Shown here: positions 6,434-12,653 of the stretch, in pieces
How the letters are laid out: the number at the start of each line of letters is the position of its first letter
Numbering within the stretch: the first letter of the stretch is position 1
Assembly (NCBI GenBank): GCA_027066355.1
Contig: JAMONW010000058.1
Location: 1 to 16,015 of the forward strand
DNA: 16,015 bases
Source: Campylobacteraceae bacterium
GTDB lineage: Bacteria > Campylobacterota > Campylobacteria > Campylobacterales > Sulfurovaceae
Direction: 5' to 3'
Position numbers and translations under genes: made by a program
The notes under the pieces: model-generated
Database searches by the model: none
What the model was told of the DNA's origin: nothing
What the model saw: only the letters and a program-made list of their open reading frames with translations

Positions 6434-6469
6434 TGCTAATAAGTAAGCACTATTTAAAAAGGAGAAAAA

Positions 6470-6793
6470 ATGGAACCATTATTTGTAAGACCTGAAATTG
6501 CGTTAGACCAATTTTTACCAATTTTTATTGTTTCAACGCTAGTTTTAGTTTTTGGTGTAGCTTATGCCGCATCTGTAACTCTATCAAAAATGGGTTACTT
6601 ATCTAAAAAATGGTTCTATTTTAGTTTTGTTTTTTGGATATTGCAAACTTATAGCTTATACGACTTGGCTATTAGGATTCATAGTAATTCATTTACTCAA
6701 AAAACATTGATTATTACTATGATAGCTTATCTTTTTATACCTCATCTATATTTTAGATTTATCTCTGATATAGATAATAGGTATGAAAAGTAA
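6470..6793 (+). CDS. Three-helix membrane protein, first gene of the nor operon, unknown function
   Basis: The 107-residue protein has three hydrophobic helices (about 16-38, 48-68 and 79-98). Polar and aromatic residues occur inside them (FWILQTYSLYDLAIRIHS). No haem-binding or metal motif is evident. AAGGAG at 6459-6464 gives a clear ribosome-binding site. It opens the nor operon directly behind the FNR/DNR-type promoter, and norC follows after 23 bp, so it is co-expressed with the NO reductase. Small accessory membrane proteins occur in other nor clusters (NorE and NorF in Paracoccus, NorH in Thermus), but I see no sequence resemblance strong enough to name it. An assembly factor or extra subunit of the reductase is the working guess. 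Confidence 0.82.
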   Translation: MEPLFVRPEIALDQFLPIFIVSTLVLVFGVAYAASVTLSKMGYLSKKWFYFSFVFWILQTYSLYDLAIRIHSNSFTQKTLIITMIAYLFIPHLYFRFISDIDNRYEK

Positions 6794-6816
6794 ATTCATT
6801 TATTAAAGGAGGAAGT

Positions 6817-7476
6817 ATGGCACAAAATCATTCAGTATGGACAAGCATACGATTTTGGCGACAATCTGCAGCTTGGGTAACAGGCTTTGCTGTAGTATTG
6901 CTAATTTTGCTAACATTTGATACTATGGGACAAATTACAATGGGAACAGATGCCGATTTACAAAAAGGTATCACAAAAAGAGTTCCTGCACCAACTGTAA
7001 TTAATTACCACATAGGTTATAAATTTAGTGAAAAGAGAGGACATGAAGTTCCAGTTATTGGTAAAAAAGAGCCGTTTTTTGGAAAAGAGTGGAGTCCAAA
7101 AGAGGCAGCTGCTCTTTTACATAAGGGTAAATTAACAGAACAGGCTAAAAACTGTATGGATTGCCATACACTACTTGGAAATGGTGCATATTATGCTCCT
7201 GATTTAACAAAAGCTTGGATTGATCCAAAATGGAAAAGTATGATGGCAATGACTGGTAAAAAAACAAGAGAAGAGGCTATGGCTGAATTCTTACAACATC
7301 CAGAAAGATACCCTACACATGCAAGAAGAATGCCAAATCTAAAAATTACACCAGATGAGGCAAAAGCTCTTGTAGCATTCTTAAAACATATGAGCTCAAT
7401 TGACACAAATGGATTCCCAAGAGGATTCTCAAAAGGTGTAAAAGAGTTCGAGGCAGGAGGAACATATGCTCACTAG
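6817..7476 (+). CDS. norC: Nitric oxide reductase cytochrome c subunit NorC
   Basis: The 219-residue protein carries electrons to NorB. An N-terminal membrane helix (about 19-36) anchors a periplasmic cytochrome c domain. The haem motif is CMDCH (113-117), set in NCMDCHTLLGNGAYYAPDL, nearly the same as other NorC proteins (NC-x2-CHTLLGxGAYxAPxL). The axial methionine is Met172 in HARRMPNL, and the typical closing segment FLKHMSSIDTNGFP is present. It is about 70 residues longer than Pseudomonas NorC. Most of the extra length lies between the membrane helix and the haem (about 40-100). AAAGGAGG provides the ribosome-binding site. The last 11 nt overlap norB, indicating coupled translation. Confidence 0.96.
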   Translation: MAQNHSVWTSIRFWRQSAAWVTGFAVVLLILLTFDTMGQITMGTDADLQKGITKRVPAPTVINYHIGYKFSEKRGHEVPVIGKKEPFFGKEWSPKEAAALLHKGKLTEQAKNCMDCHTLLGNGAYYAPDLTKAWIDPKWKSMMAMTGKKTREEAMAEFLQHPERYPTHARRMPNLKITPDEAKALVAFLKHMSSIDTNGFPRGFSKGVKEFEAGGTYAH

Positions 7477-8893
7477 TATTAAAAATCACAATTTACAATA
7501 TGAGACTCAAAAACTTGGGATGATGTATTTTAGAGTTGCAATAATTCTTTTTGGAGCGCAACTTTTAATGGGTTTAATTGCTGCTATTCAATTTATGTAT
7601 CCAAGCTTTTTATATGGAATCTTTGATTTCTCTGTTGCAAGAATGGTGCATATAAACGCCTTAGTTGTTTGGATGCTATATGCAATGATTGGTTCAGTTT
7701 ACTATATGATACCAGATGAAACTGGATTAGAAGCTGTTGGAATTAAACTTGGTAAACTTGCATTTTGGGTTTTAACTCTTGCAATTACTATAGTTGTTTT
7801 AGTTTTTATATTTATTCAAATAGGACCTGGAGATGATAGCACAATTTGGCTAATTAATGAAGGTCGTGAATATCTTGAAGCTCCAAGATGGGCAGATTAT
7901 GGAATTGTTGTTGTAGTTTTAATATTCTACTATAATGTATTCTTTACATTTTTAAAAGGTAGAAGAACAGGTGTTATGACTGTTATGGTTGCTAACTTAC
8001 TAGCACTTGCAGGTTTATATTTAGCAGGAATGTTTTTTACAGATAATATCTCTGTTGATCAATACTGGTGGTGGTGGGTTATTCACCTATGGGTTGAAGC
8101 TACTTGGGAAGTATTTGTAGGAACATTAGCAGCATATGCTCTTATTAAAATTATTGGAGCAAAAAGAGAAATTGTTGAAATGTGGCTATGGATTGAAGTT
8201 CTAATGCTATTTGGTTCTGGTATTTTAGGACTAGGACACCACTATTTCTGGATAGGAACACCTGAGTATTGGTGGGAAATTGGGGCATTATTTAGTGCAT
8301 TGGAGCCTGTTCCATTGGTTGCAATGTTTGTGCATGTATTATATGATTGGGGTAAAGAGCAAGGCGCTCATGGAGAAAAACCAGCAATCAAAAATGGTCC
8401 AGCAATGGCATGGATTGTTACAAATGCGTTTGGTAACTTCTTGGGTGCTGGTATTTGGGGTTTCTTCCATACACTACCTCAAGTAAATATCTATACACAC
8501 GGAACACAATTTACTGCAGCTCATGGACACTTGGCATTCTTTGGTGCTTATGCAACAATCTTAATTGGGATGATGTATCTAGGTATCCAAGGAGCTTATG
8601 GAATTGATAGAATGAAAGCAACATTTAAGTCTAAAATGGCAATCTTCTTAATTACTTTTGGTGTTCTTGGAATGGCTGTAGCATTAACAATTGCTGGATA
8701 TGAACAAGTATTAGTTGAAAGAGCTGAACTTGGTGGTGGATGGGATGCCTTCTTTACTGCTCAAAACTTAGTTTGGATGAAACAAGCTATGGGTTGGAGA
8801 ACAGTAATGGGTGTTGTTACATTTATTGGATTTATATATCTAGTATGGGATCTACTAACCATAGGCAAAGAAGAGTCTGAAAACAATCAATAA
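7466..8893 (+). CDS. norB: Nitric oxide reductase catalytic subunit NorB (cNOR type)
   Basis: The 475-residue polytopic haem-copper-oxidase relative reduces 2 NO to N2O in the inner membrane. Key ligands are all visible. They are His62 (ARMVHINALVVWML) and His355 for low-spin haem b, and His353 (TAAHGHLAFFGAY) for haem b3. His207 (HLWVEATWEV), His258 and His259 (LGLGHHYFWIG) bind the non-haem iron FeB, with the NOR-specific Glu211 and Glu280 (FSALEPVP). About 12 helices are expected. There is no N-terminal quinol-oxidase extension, and norC precedes it, so this is the cytochrome-c-dependent type. The start ATG lies inside the end of norC, with AGGAGG before it. Confidence 0.97.
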   Translation: MLTSIKNHNLQYETQKLGMMYFRVAIILFGAQLLMGLIAAIQFMYPSFLYGIFDFSVARMVHINALVVWMLYAMIGSVYYMIPDETGLEAVGIKLGKLAFWVLTLAITIVVLVFIFIQIGPGDDSTIWLINEGREYLEAPRWADYGIVVVVLIFYYNVFFTFLKGRRTGVMTVMVANLLALAGLYLAGMFFTDNISVDQYWWWWVIHLWVEATWEVFVGTLAAYALIKIIGAKREIVEMWLWIEVLMLFGSGILGLGHHYFWIGTPEYWWEIGALFSALEPVPLVAMFVHVLYDWGKEQGAHGEKPAIKNGPAMAWIVTNAFGNFLGAGIWGFFHTLPQVNIYTHGTQFTAAHGHLAFFGAYATILIGMMYLGIQGAYGIDRMKATFKSKMAIFLITFGVLGMAVALTIAGYEQVLVERAELGGGWDAFFTAQNLVWMKQAMGWRTVMGVVTFIGFIYLVWDLLTIGKEESENNQ

Positions 8894-8914
8894 AAGAGAG
8901 TCCTAAGCTCTCTT
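8894..8914 (+). terminator. Intercistronic hairpin between norB and the 50-residue gene
   Basis: AAGAGAG (8894-8900) pairs with CTCTCTT (8908-8914) over a 7-nt loop, immediately after the norB stop codon. It is followed by AAAATTAAATT with no T run. It is better read as an mRNA-stabilising or partially attenuating hairpin than as a full terminator. Confidence 0.5.
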
Positions 8915-8937
8915 AAAATTAAATTAAGGAGAAAATT

Positions 8938-9090
8938 ATGATAGAAGCTTTTACAGATGTAAACCACAGTTTTTGGGGGATGCTAAATCAAGGTCCTTTG
9001 ACTTTAACTCTATTTTTACATACAGTAATTATATTACCAATGATATGGTTATATTTTAAAGAGAAAAAAAGACTTCAAAAGGGTGAGTAG
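8938..9090 (+). CDS. Small single-helix membrane protein downstream of norB (50 residues)
   Basis: ATG 8938 to TAG 9088-9090 encodes 50 residues, starting MIEAFTDVNHSFWGMLNQGP. The next part, LTLTLFLHTVIILPMIWLYF (21-40), is one membrane helix. The tail KEKKRLQKGE is strongly basic, so the C-terminus should be cytoplasmic. TTAAGGAG lies 7 nt before the ATG, a strong ribosome-binding site. It sits 44 bp after norB behind an intercistronic hairpin and ahead of a terminator-like stem, as the last gene of the nor operon. In size and topology it resembles small oxidase subunits (CcoQ-like, or the NorH class beside Thermus norB), but no sequence homology is claimed. It is easy to miss in annotation because of its length. 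Confidence 0.78.
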   Translation: MIEAFTDVNHSFWGMLNQGPLTLTLFLHTVIILPMIWLYFKEKKRLQKGE

Positions 9091-9111
9091 TTCAAACTTA
9101 TTTGAATAAAA

Positions 9112-9133
9112 AGAGGGAAATTAAAACCCCTCT
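9112..9133 (+). terminator. Probable terminator of the nor operon
   Basis: AGAGGG (9112-9117) pairs with CCCTCT (9128-9133) across a 10-nt A-rich loop, 22 bp after the last operon gene. The following ATTGCTATTTATAT is only moderately T-rich, so termination may be partial. Confidence 0.55.
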
Positions 9134-9163
9134 ATTGCTATTTATATCTATAAAATAAGCAAG

Positions 9164-9207
9164 TTATTTTATCTTAAAAGAAAAATTAATTTTTAAAGAT
9201 AAAATAA
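9164..9207. repeat. Long AT-rich inverted repeat upstream of the cd1 gene
   Basis: TTATTTTATCTT (9164-9175) is an exact inverted match to AAGATAAAATAA (9196-9207). The enclosed 9181-9194 (AAAAATTAATTTTT) is itself palindromic. The whole could fold as a 44-nt hairpin or act as a dyad recognised by a regulator. It lies between the nor terminator and the cd1 promoter region, far upstream of the gene. Confidence 0.55.
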
Positions 9208-9235
9208 ATTAATAATATAAATTATATCGATGATT

Positions 9236-9284
9236 TTGCTTAATTTTAATTATAGTTAAGCTTTAATTGAATATAATTTATTAT
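9236..9284 (+). promoter_or_regulatory. Candidate promoter of the cd1 gene with a degenerate FNR-like box
   Basis: TATAAT at 9272-9277 predicts a start near 9284. The 14-mer centred at -41.5 (9236-9249, TTGCTTAATTTTAA) keeps 7 of the 10 FNR-consensus positions. A separate 6-bp dyad, GCTTAA (9238-9243) and TTAAGC (9256-9261), overlaps it. TATACT at 9301-9306 is an alternative -10 with a very short leader. In such AT-rich DNA this is suggestive only. Confidence 0.4.
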
Positions 9285-9324
9285 TATTCTAAATAATTCT
9301 TATACTAAATTTGAGGAGATTTGT

Positions 9325-11085
9325 ATGAAACTTAAACAACTACTTAGTATTGCTGCTATAAGTGTAGTAGCAACTGGTTTTGCAATGGCTGGAACATCAA
9401 AGATGGATTTTGCAAAAGTATATGAAAAAGAGTGTCAAGGGTGTCATGGACCAATTCATCAAGGGGGAGTTGGTAGCGATCTAAGACCAAAAGCTCTGAA
9501 GAAAAAAGAGCATAATATGCTTGTTCAAACCATTTTAAATGGTAGAGAAAATACTGCTATGCCAGCTTGGGGGCATGATGGTGCTAGTATTAAATTTAGC
9601 AAAGATGATGCTGCTGGTATGGTAGATTGGTTAATGAACTGGAAAAATACAGTTAAATTAGAGCTTAAAATGCCAGAAGTTCATAAATCTTGGAAAAAAT
9701 TAGCAGATGTTGATGCATTGGCTAAAAAGTATCCAGTTGATAAAGATGGTAACTTAAAGTATAAAGGTGCAGAAGTTAAAAATGTAAAAGATATTACATT
9801 TGCAACTGAGAGAGATGCTTCATTAGTTGACTTTATCGACTCTACAACAGGCAAAGTATTAAGCCGTCATAAAGCTGGATTTGCAGTGCATGTTACAGTT
9901 ACAAACAAAGCAAATCCAAGATATGCTTACTCAATCTCTCGCTCTGGAAGACTTACAATGTTTGATATAGGAGCTCCTGGACAACCAGCAGTTGCAAGTG
10001 TTCAAGTTGGGCAAGAATCAAGAGGTCTTGCAGTATCTCCAGATGGAAAATATGTAATTGCAGGAGATTATAACCCAGGTGGAGCTGTTCTTTGCGATGC
10101 TCATACATTAGAGCCTTTAAAAGTTTATGATACAAGCAAAGTTGATTTAATTGGCGAAAAAGAGAAGGGTCCTAGCCGTGTTGCATTCTTAGCAGATACT
10201 CCTTATGGACCATATTTTGCAATGGCTCTTAAAGATGGTGGAGCAGTTTGGATTATAGATTATTCTAAAAAAGATTTCCCAGTAGTTGCTAAAGTTAAAA
10301 ATATTGGTAAAATCCTACATGATGCATTTGAAAATGAGAATGAAGGACCAGACTTTGGACGCTATGTAATGGTAGCATCACAAGGAAGCGACTTAATGGG
10401 TATTGTTGATTTCAAAACAAAAAAATTAGCAGCAAAAGTTTATACAGGTGAACACTCTAAACCACATCCAGGACAAGGAAGTAGCTGGTTTAACAAAAAA
10501 ATGGGTAAACAACTTAATGCTACTCAAAGTATGAACTTTGGATCTGTTGTAATTTGGGATTCACCAAGCTGGAAAGTTGTTAAAAAAGTTAAAACTGCTG
10601 GTGGTGGTCTGTTTGTAGGAACAAGTCATCATACACCATATATTTGGTCTGATTGTGTGCTTGGTAAACCAGAAAATTACAATAAAGTTTACTTAATTAA
10701 CAAAGAAACCCTAGAAACAGATAGAATTATTGAAGTTGGTAAAAAAGAGGGTAAATTAATTGATGCACACACAAATAAAGTGCTACAAACTTGGGATGCA
10801 ACTCAACATAAAACTATCAAAGTGCCTCAAAAAGCATTTGGAAAAGAGGAGATTGTTCCAATGCCTGATAAAATTGGTGAAGTTGTAAAAAATCCTGTTC
10901 AACCAAGACTACTTCACGCAGAACCAGCTAACCATGGTAAATGGACTATGATTAGTGAATGGACAACAGGAAGAATTGGTATTTACGACTCAAAAACTGG
11001 TAAATTTATTAAATATATAGAAAATTTAACTACTCCTACATTTACTTATTCTGTTGAACATAGACAACATGTTCCTGGAGCTTAA
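9325..11085 (+). CDS. nirS: Cytochrome cd1 protein, probable nitrite reductase NirS
   Basis: The 586-residue periplasmic protein would reduce nitrite to NO. A Sec signal peptide covers about 1-22 (cleavage after AMA). A cytochrome c domain follows, with CQGCH at 37-41 and axial Met79 in TAMPAWG. The C-terminal beta-propeller of about 400 residues matches the haem d1 domain. It has AGFAVHV (His189, the proximal d1 ligand in the family), SRGLAVSPDGKY, LHDAF (330s) and KPHPGQG (379-385). NirS, NirN and NirF share this fold; the haem c domain excludes NirF, and size and the nor neighbours favour NirS. One oddity: by manual alignment the distal-pocket TSH of NirS reads TQS (Ser402). The second distal His region reads GTSHHTP (432-438) instead of KTHP. 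GAGGAG gives the ribosome-binding site. No d1 biosynthesis genes are nearby. Confidence 0.83.
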   Translation: MKLKQLLSIAAISVVATGFAMAGTSKMDFAKVYEKECQGCHGPIHQGGVGSDLRPKALKKKEHNMLVQTILNGRENTAMPAWGHDGASIKFSKDDAAGMVDWLMNWKNTVKLELKMPEVHKSWKKLADVDALAKKYPVDKDGNLKYKGAEVKNVKDITFATERDASLVDFIDSTTGKVLSRHKAGFAVHVTVTNKANPRYAYSISRSGRLTMFDIGAPGQPAVASVQVGQESRGLAVSPDGKYVIAGDYNPGGAVLCDAHTLEPLKVYDTSKVDLIGEKEKGPSRVAFLADTPYGPYFAMALKDGGAVWIIDYSKKDFPVVAKVKNIGKILHDAFENENEGPDFGRYVMVASQGSDLMGIVDFKTKKLAAKVYTGEHSKPHPGQGSSWFNKKMGKQLNATQSMNFGSVVIWDSPSWKVVKKVKTAGGGLFVGTSHHTPYIWSDCVLGKPENYNKVYLINKETLETDRIIEVGKKEGKLIDAHTNKVLQTWDATQHKTIKVPQKAFGKEEIVPMPDKIGEVVKNPVQPRLLHAEPANHGKWTMISEWTTGRIGIYDSKTGKFIKYIENLTTPTFTYSVEHRQHVPGA

Positions 11086-11092
11086 TAGCTAG

Positions 11093-11122
11093 TTACTCTC
11101 CTTTTGGAGGGTAATTTATTTA
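11093..11122 (+). terminator. Rho-independent terminator after the cd1 gene
   Basis: TTACTCTCC (11093-11101) pairs with GGAGGGTAA (11106-11114), a 9-bp stem with one G-T wobble and a TTTT loop. TTTATTT follows, starting 8 nt after the cd1 stop codon. Part of its right arm is shared with a second possible stem (11110-11154). Confidence 0.75.
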
Positions 11123-11154
11123 GGCTTTTTTTAAAAAAGTTTTAATAAATTACC
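11110..11154 (+). promoter_or_regulatory. Alternative hairpin overlapping the terminator, in front of the cytochrome gene
   Basis: GGTAATTTATT (11110-11120) is an exact inverted repeat of AATAAATTACC (11144-11154), with an inner CTTTTTTT/AAAAAAG stem at 11125-11139. Positions 11110-11114 belong to both this stem and the upstream terminator, so the two folds exclude each other. The right arm ends one or two bases before the weak Shine-Dalgarno AAGGTAG of the next gene. Confidence 0.45.
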
Positions 11155-11164
11155 AAGGTAGCTT

Positions 11165-12277
11165 ATGAAATATATTTTAACTCTTCTTTTTTTTAGCACT
11201 CTTGTTTTAGAAGCAAAATATTTAGATAACCACTCTTGTAAAGAGTGTCATGAAGAAATTTATAAAGAGTTTGAAAGTTCAGCTCATGCAAAAAGCTTTT
11301 TTAATGATGAACTACACAGAAAAGTAGCCCTACATGTAAGCAAAAAAAAGTATGAATGTGCCATATGCCATATGCCAATGGCAAATAATTTAAAAGATTT
11401 AATTAATGGTAAAGCTAGACCAAACCCAAAAAATGTAACTCAAAGCGATGCTATAAGTTGCTATTTTTGTCATACAATTGCTTATGTAAAAAAGGCTCAT
11501 AAATTTAACTTAAATCAAAAAGCCAAACAAGCTAAAAATTATAAACCAAGCTTTTTTGCTAATTTAAAAAATCCAGATGAAAATGATAAACACTCATCTT
11601 TACATAACCCAATATACTCAAAAGTAGCTTGTATAGGATGCCACTCTCACAAACTCAATGATCTAAATGTTACTATATTTAAAGCAACAAAAGAGAATCA
11701 AAATAGTAAAAGCTGCATAAAATGCCATATGCCATACATTAAAGGTGGAGCAGAAAAGATAAATAAAAGAGCTAGAATGCAACACAAAAGCCATAAGTTT
11801 TTAGGAATAAGAGATGCTGCCTTTAGAAAAAAAGGAGTTGATATTAATATAACTACCACAAAAGATGGTTTTAATATTGTGCTTAAAAATAAGATGGGGC
11901 ATCCTCTTATAATTCAACCAGCAAGAGTAAAATATTTACAAATTTTAGTTAAAGATGGCAATAAAACTATTTGGCAAAATTACAAAAAACAACCAAGCGA
12001 AGATAAACAAGGATACTTTGCGATTAATTTTAAAAAAGATGGTAAAAATATTGTAATACCAAATTTAGCAACCTCTATGAATCAAAATAATTTAGAAGCA
12101 AATAGCACTAAGACTCTTCATTATAAATGCCAAAAGATTAAAGATGCTACAAAAATAGAGGTTAATTTTTTTGTTAAATTAGCAAAAGATAATTGCCTAA
12201 AAATTATAAATTTAAAAGATAAATCATTTAATAAAGCAATGCTCATAAAAAAAGTAGAAAAAACTTTAAATAAGTAG
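11165..12277 (+). CDS. Periplasmic pentahaem c-type cytochrome (cytochrome c554-like N-terminal region)
   Basis: The 370-residue protein starts with a signal peptide (about 1-17). It has five haem c motifs: CKECH (25-29), CAICH (65-69), CYFCH (99-103), CIGCH (156-160) and CIKCH (184-188). The first is followed by EEIYKEFESSAHAKSF, the pattern seen in cytochrome c554-type multihaem proteins, where the later His is a distal ligand. After HKSHKFLGIRDAAF (about 207-220), the remaining 150 residues lack haem motifs. They look beta-rich (DINITTTKDGFNIVLKNKMG) and contain two cysteines near the end. An electron-transfer role between the quinone/cytochrome pool and a nitrogen-oxide reductase, or a reductase activity of its own, would fit the place behind nirS. 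No named family is certain. It may depend on read-through of the cd1 terminator or on an unseen promoter. Confidence 0.85.
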   Translation: MKYILTLLFFSTLVLEAKYLDNHSCKECHEEIYKEFESSAHAKSFFNDELHRKVALHVSKKKYECAICHMPMANNLKDLINGKARPNPKNVTQSDAISCYFCHTIAYVKKAHKFNLNQKAKQAKNYKPSFFANLKNPDENDKHSSLHNPIYSKVACIGCHSHKLNDLNVTIFKATKENQNSKSCIKCHMPYIKGGAEKINKRARMQHKSHKFLGIRDAAFRKKGVDINITTTKDGFNIVLKNKMGHPLIIQPARVKYLQILVKDGNKTIWQNYKKQPSEDKQGYFAINFKKDGKNIVIPNLATSMNQNNLEANSTKTLHYKCQKIKDATKIEVNFFVKLAKDNCLKIINLKDKSFNKAMLIKKVEKTLNK

Positions 12278-12337
12278 CAATTATTCAAATATTAATCTTC
12301 TTCTTTAAGCATATTTCTACTTTTAACAAAAAGAGTG

Positions 12338-12343
12338 TATAAT
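12338..12343 (+). promoter_or_regulatory. Probable sigma-70 promoter of tatA (-10 TATAAT)
   Basis: A perfect TATAAT lies 28 bp before the tatA ATG, preceded by GTG. Upstream, TTTCTACTTTTAAC is T-rich, as in Campylobacterota promoters, which often lack a -35 hexamer. No activator box is visible, consistent with constitutive expression. Confidence 0.65.
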
Positions 12344-12371
12344 ATCACAAAAAGATATTAAAGGATTTAAT

Positions 12372-12602
12372 ATGGGTATTCCAGGTGGTTGGGAACTATT
12401 TGTTATAGTTCTTGTTATTGTGCTACTATTTGGTGGTAAAAAAATTCCAGAATTAGCAAAAGGTATGGGTAAAGGTATAAAAGAGTTTAAAGAAGCTGTT
12501 AAAGAGGGCGAAGAAGAAGTTGCAACAAAAAGCAATAAAGAGATAGAAGATAAAAAAACAGAAGCTCCACAAGCTGAAATAGCAGAAAAAAAAGAAGCAT
12601 AA
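12372..12602 (+). CDS. tatA: Twin-arginine translocase subunit TatA/E
   Basis: The 76-residue protein forms the translocation pore of the Tat system, which exports folded proteins across the inner membrane. It shows the TatA plan. A short N-terminal membrane helix (about 6-21, WELFVIVLVIVLLF) is followed by the hinge FGGKKIPELAKGMGKGI. An amphipathic helix (GIKEFKEAVKEGEEE) leads into a charged, disordered tail. The polar residue before the helix is Glu8 (GGWELF), where TatA proteins often have Gln or Glu. AAAGGA precedes the ATG. The tatA-argS order matches what I recall of C. jejuni. NirS and NorC have Sec-type signals or anchors, so their closeness to tatA is probably accidental. Confidence 0.95.
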   Translation: MGIPGGWELFVIVLVIVLLFGGKKIPELAKGMGKGIKEFKEAVKEGEEEVATKSNKEIEDKKTEAPQAEIAEKKEA

Positions 12603-12613
12603 TTACTAAACTC

Positions 12614-12627
12614 GCTCCTTTTGGAGC
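12614..12627 (+). terminator. Short hairpin between tatA and argS
   Basis: GCTCC (12614-12618) pairs with GGAGC (12623-12627) over a TTTT loop, 12 nt after the tatA stop. AAAAACT follows with no T run, so it is more likely a 3'-end stabiliser or partial attenuator than a full terminator. argS may be read through from tatA. Confidence 0.45.
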
Positions 12628-12653
12628 AAAAACTTACAATATTAGGTATCTAA

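Noticed and set aside
7191..7406. Minus-strand frame opposite norC.
   Set aside because: It lies fully within the confirmed haem domain of norC and looks like a chance frame.
8280..8486. Plus-strand 68-codon frame inside norB.
   Set aside because: It is an alternative frame of a canonical gene with every catalytic residue in the main frame, and it has no ribosome-binding site of its own.
11098..11109. The 12-mer CTCCTTTTGGAG occurs here and again at 12615-12626, possibly a dispersed repeat.
   Set aside because: Both copies are the loop-proximal part of short 3'-end hairpins with a TTTT loop. Two copies of such a common stem-loop are not evidence of a mobile repeat.
12372..12602. A functional link between tatA and the neighbouring nitrite/NO reductase genes.
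   Set aside because: The cd1 protein and the pentahaem cytochrome have Sec-type signal peptides with no twin-arginine motif, and tatA has its own plain promoter and a conserved tatA-argS order.
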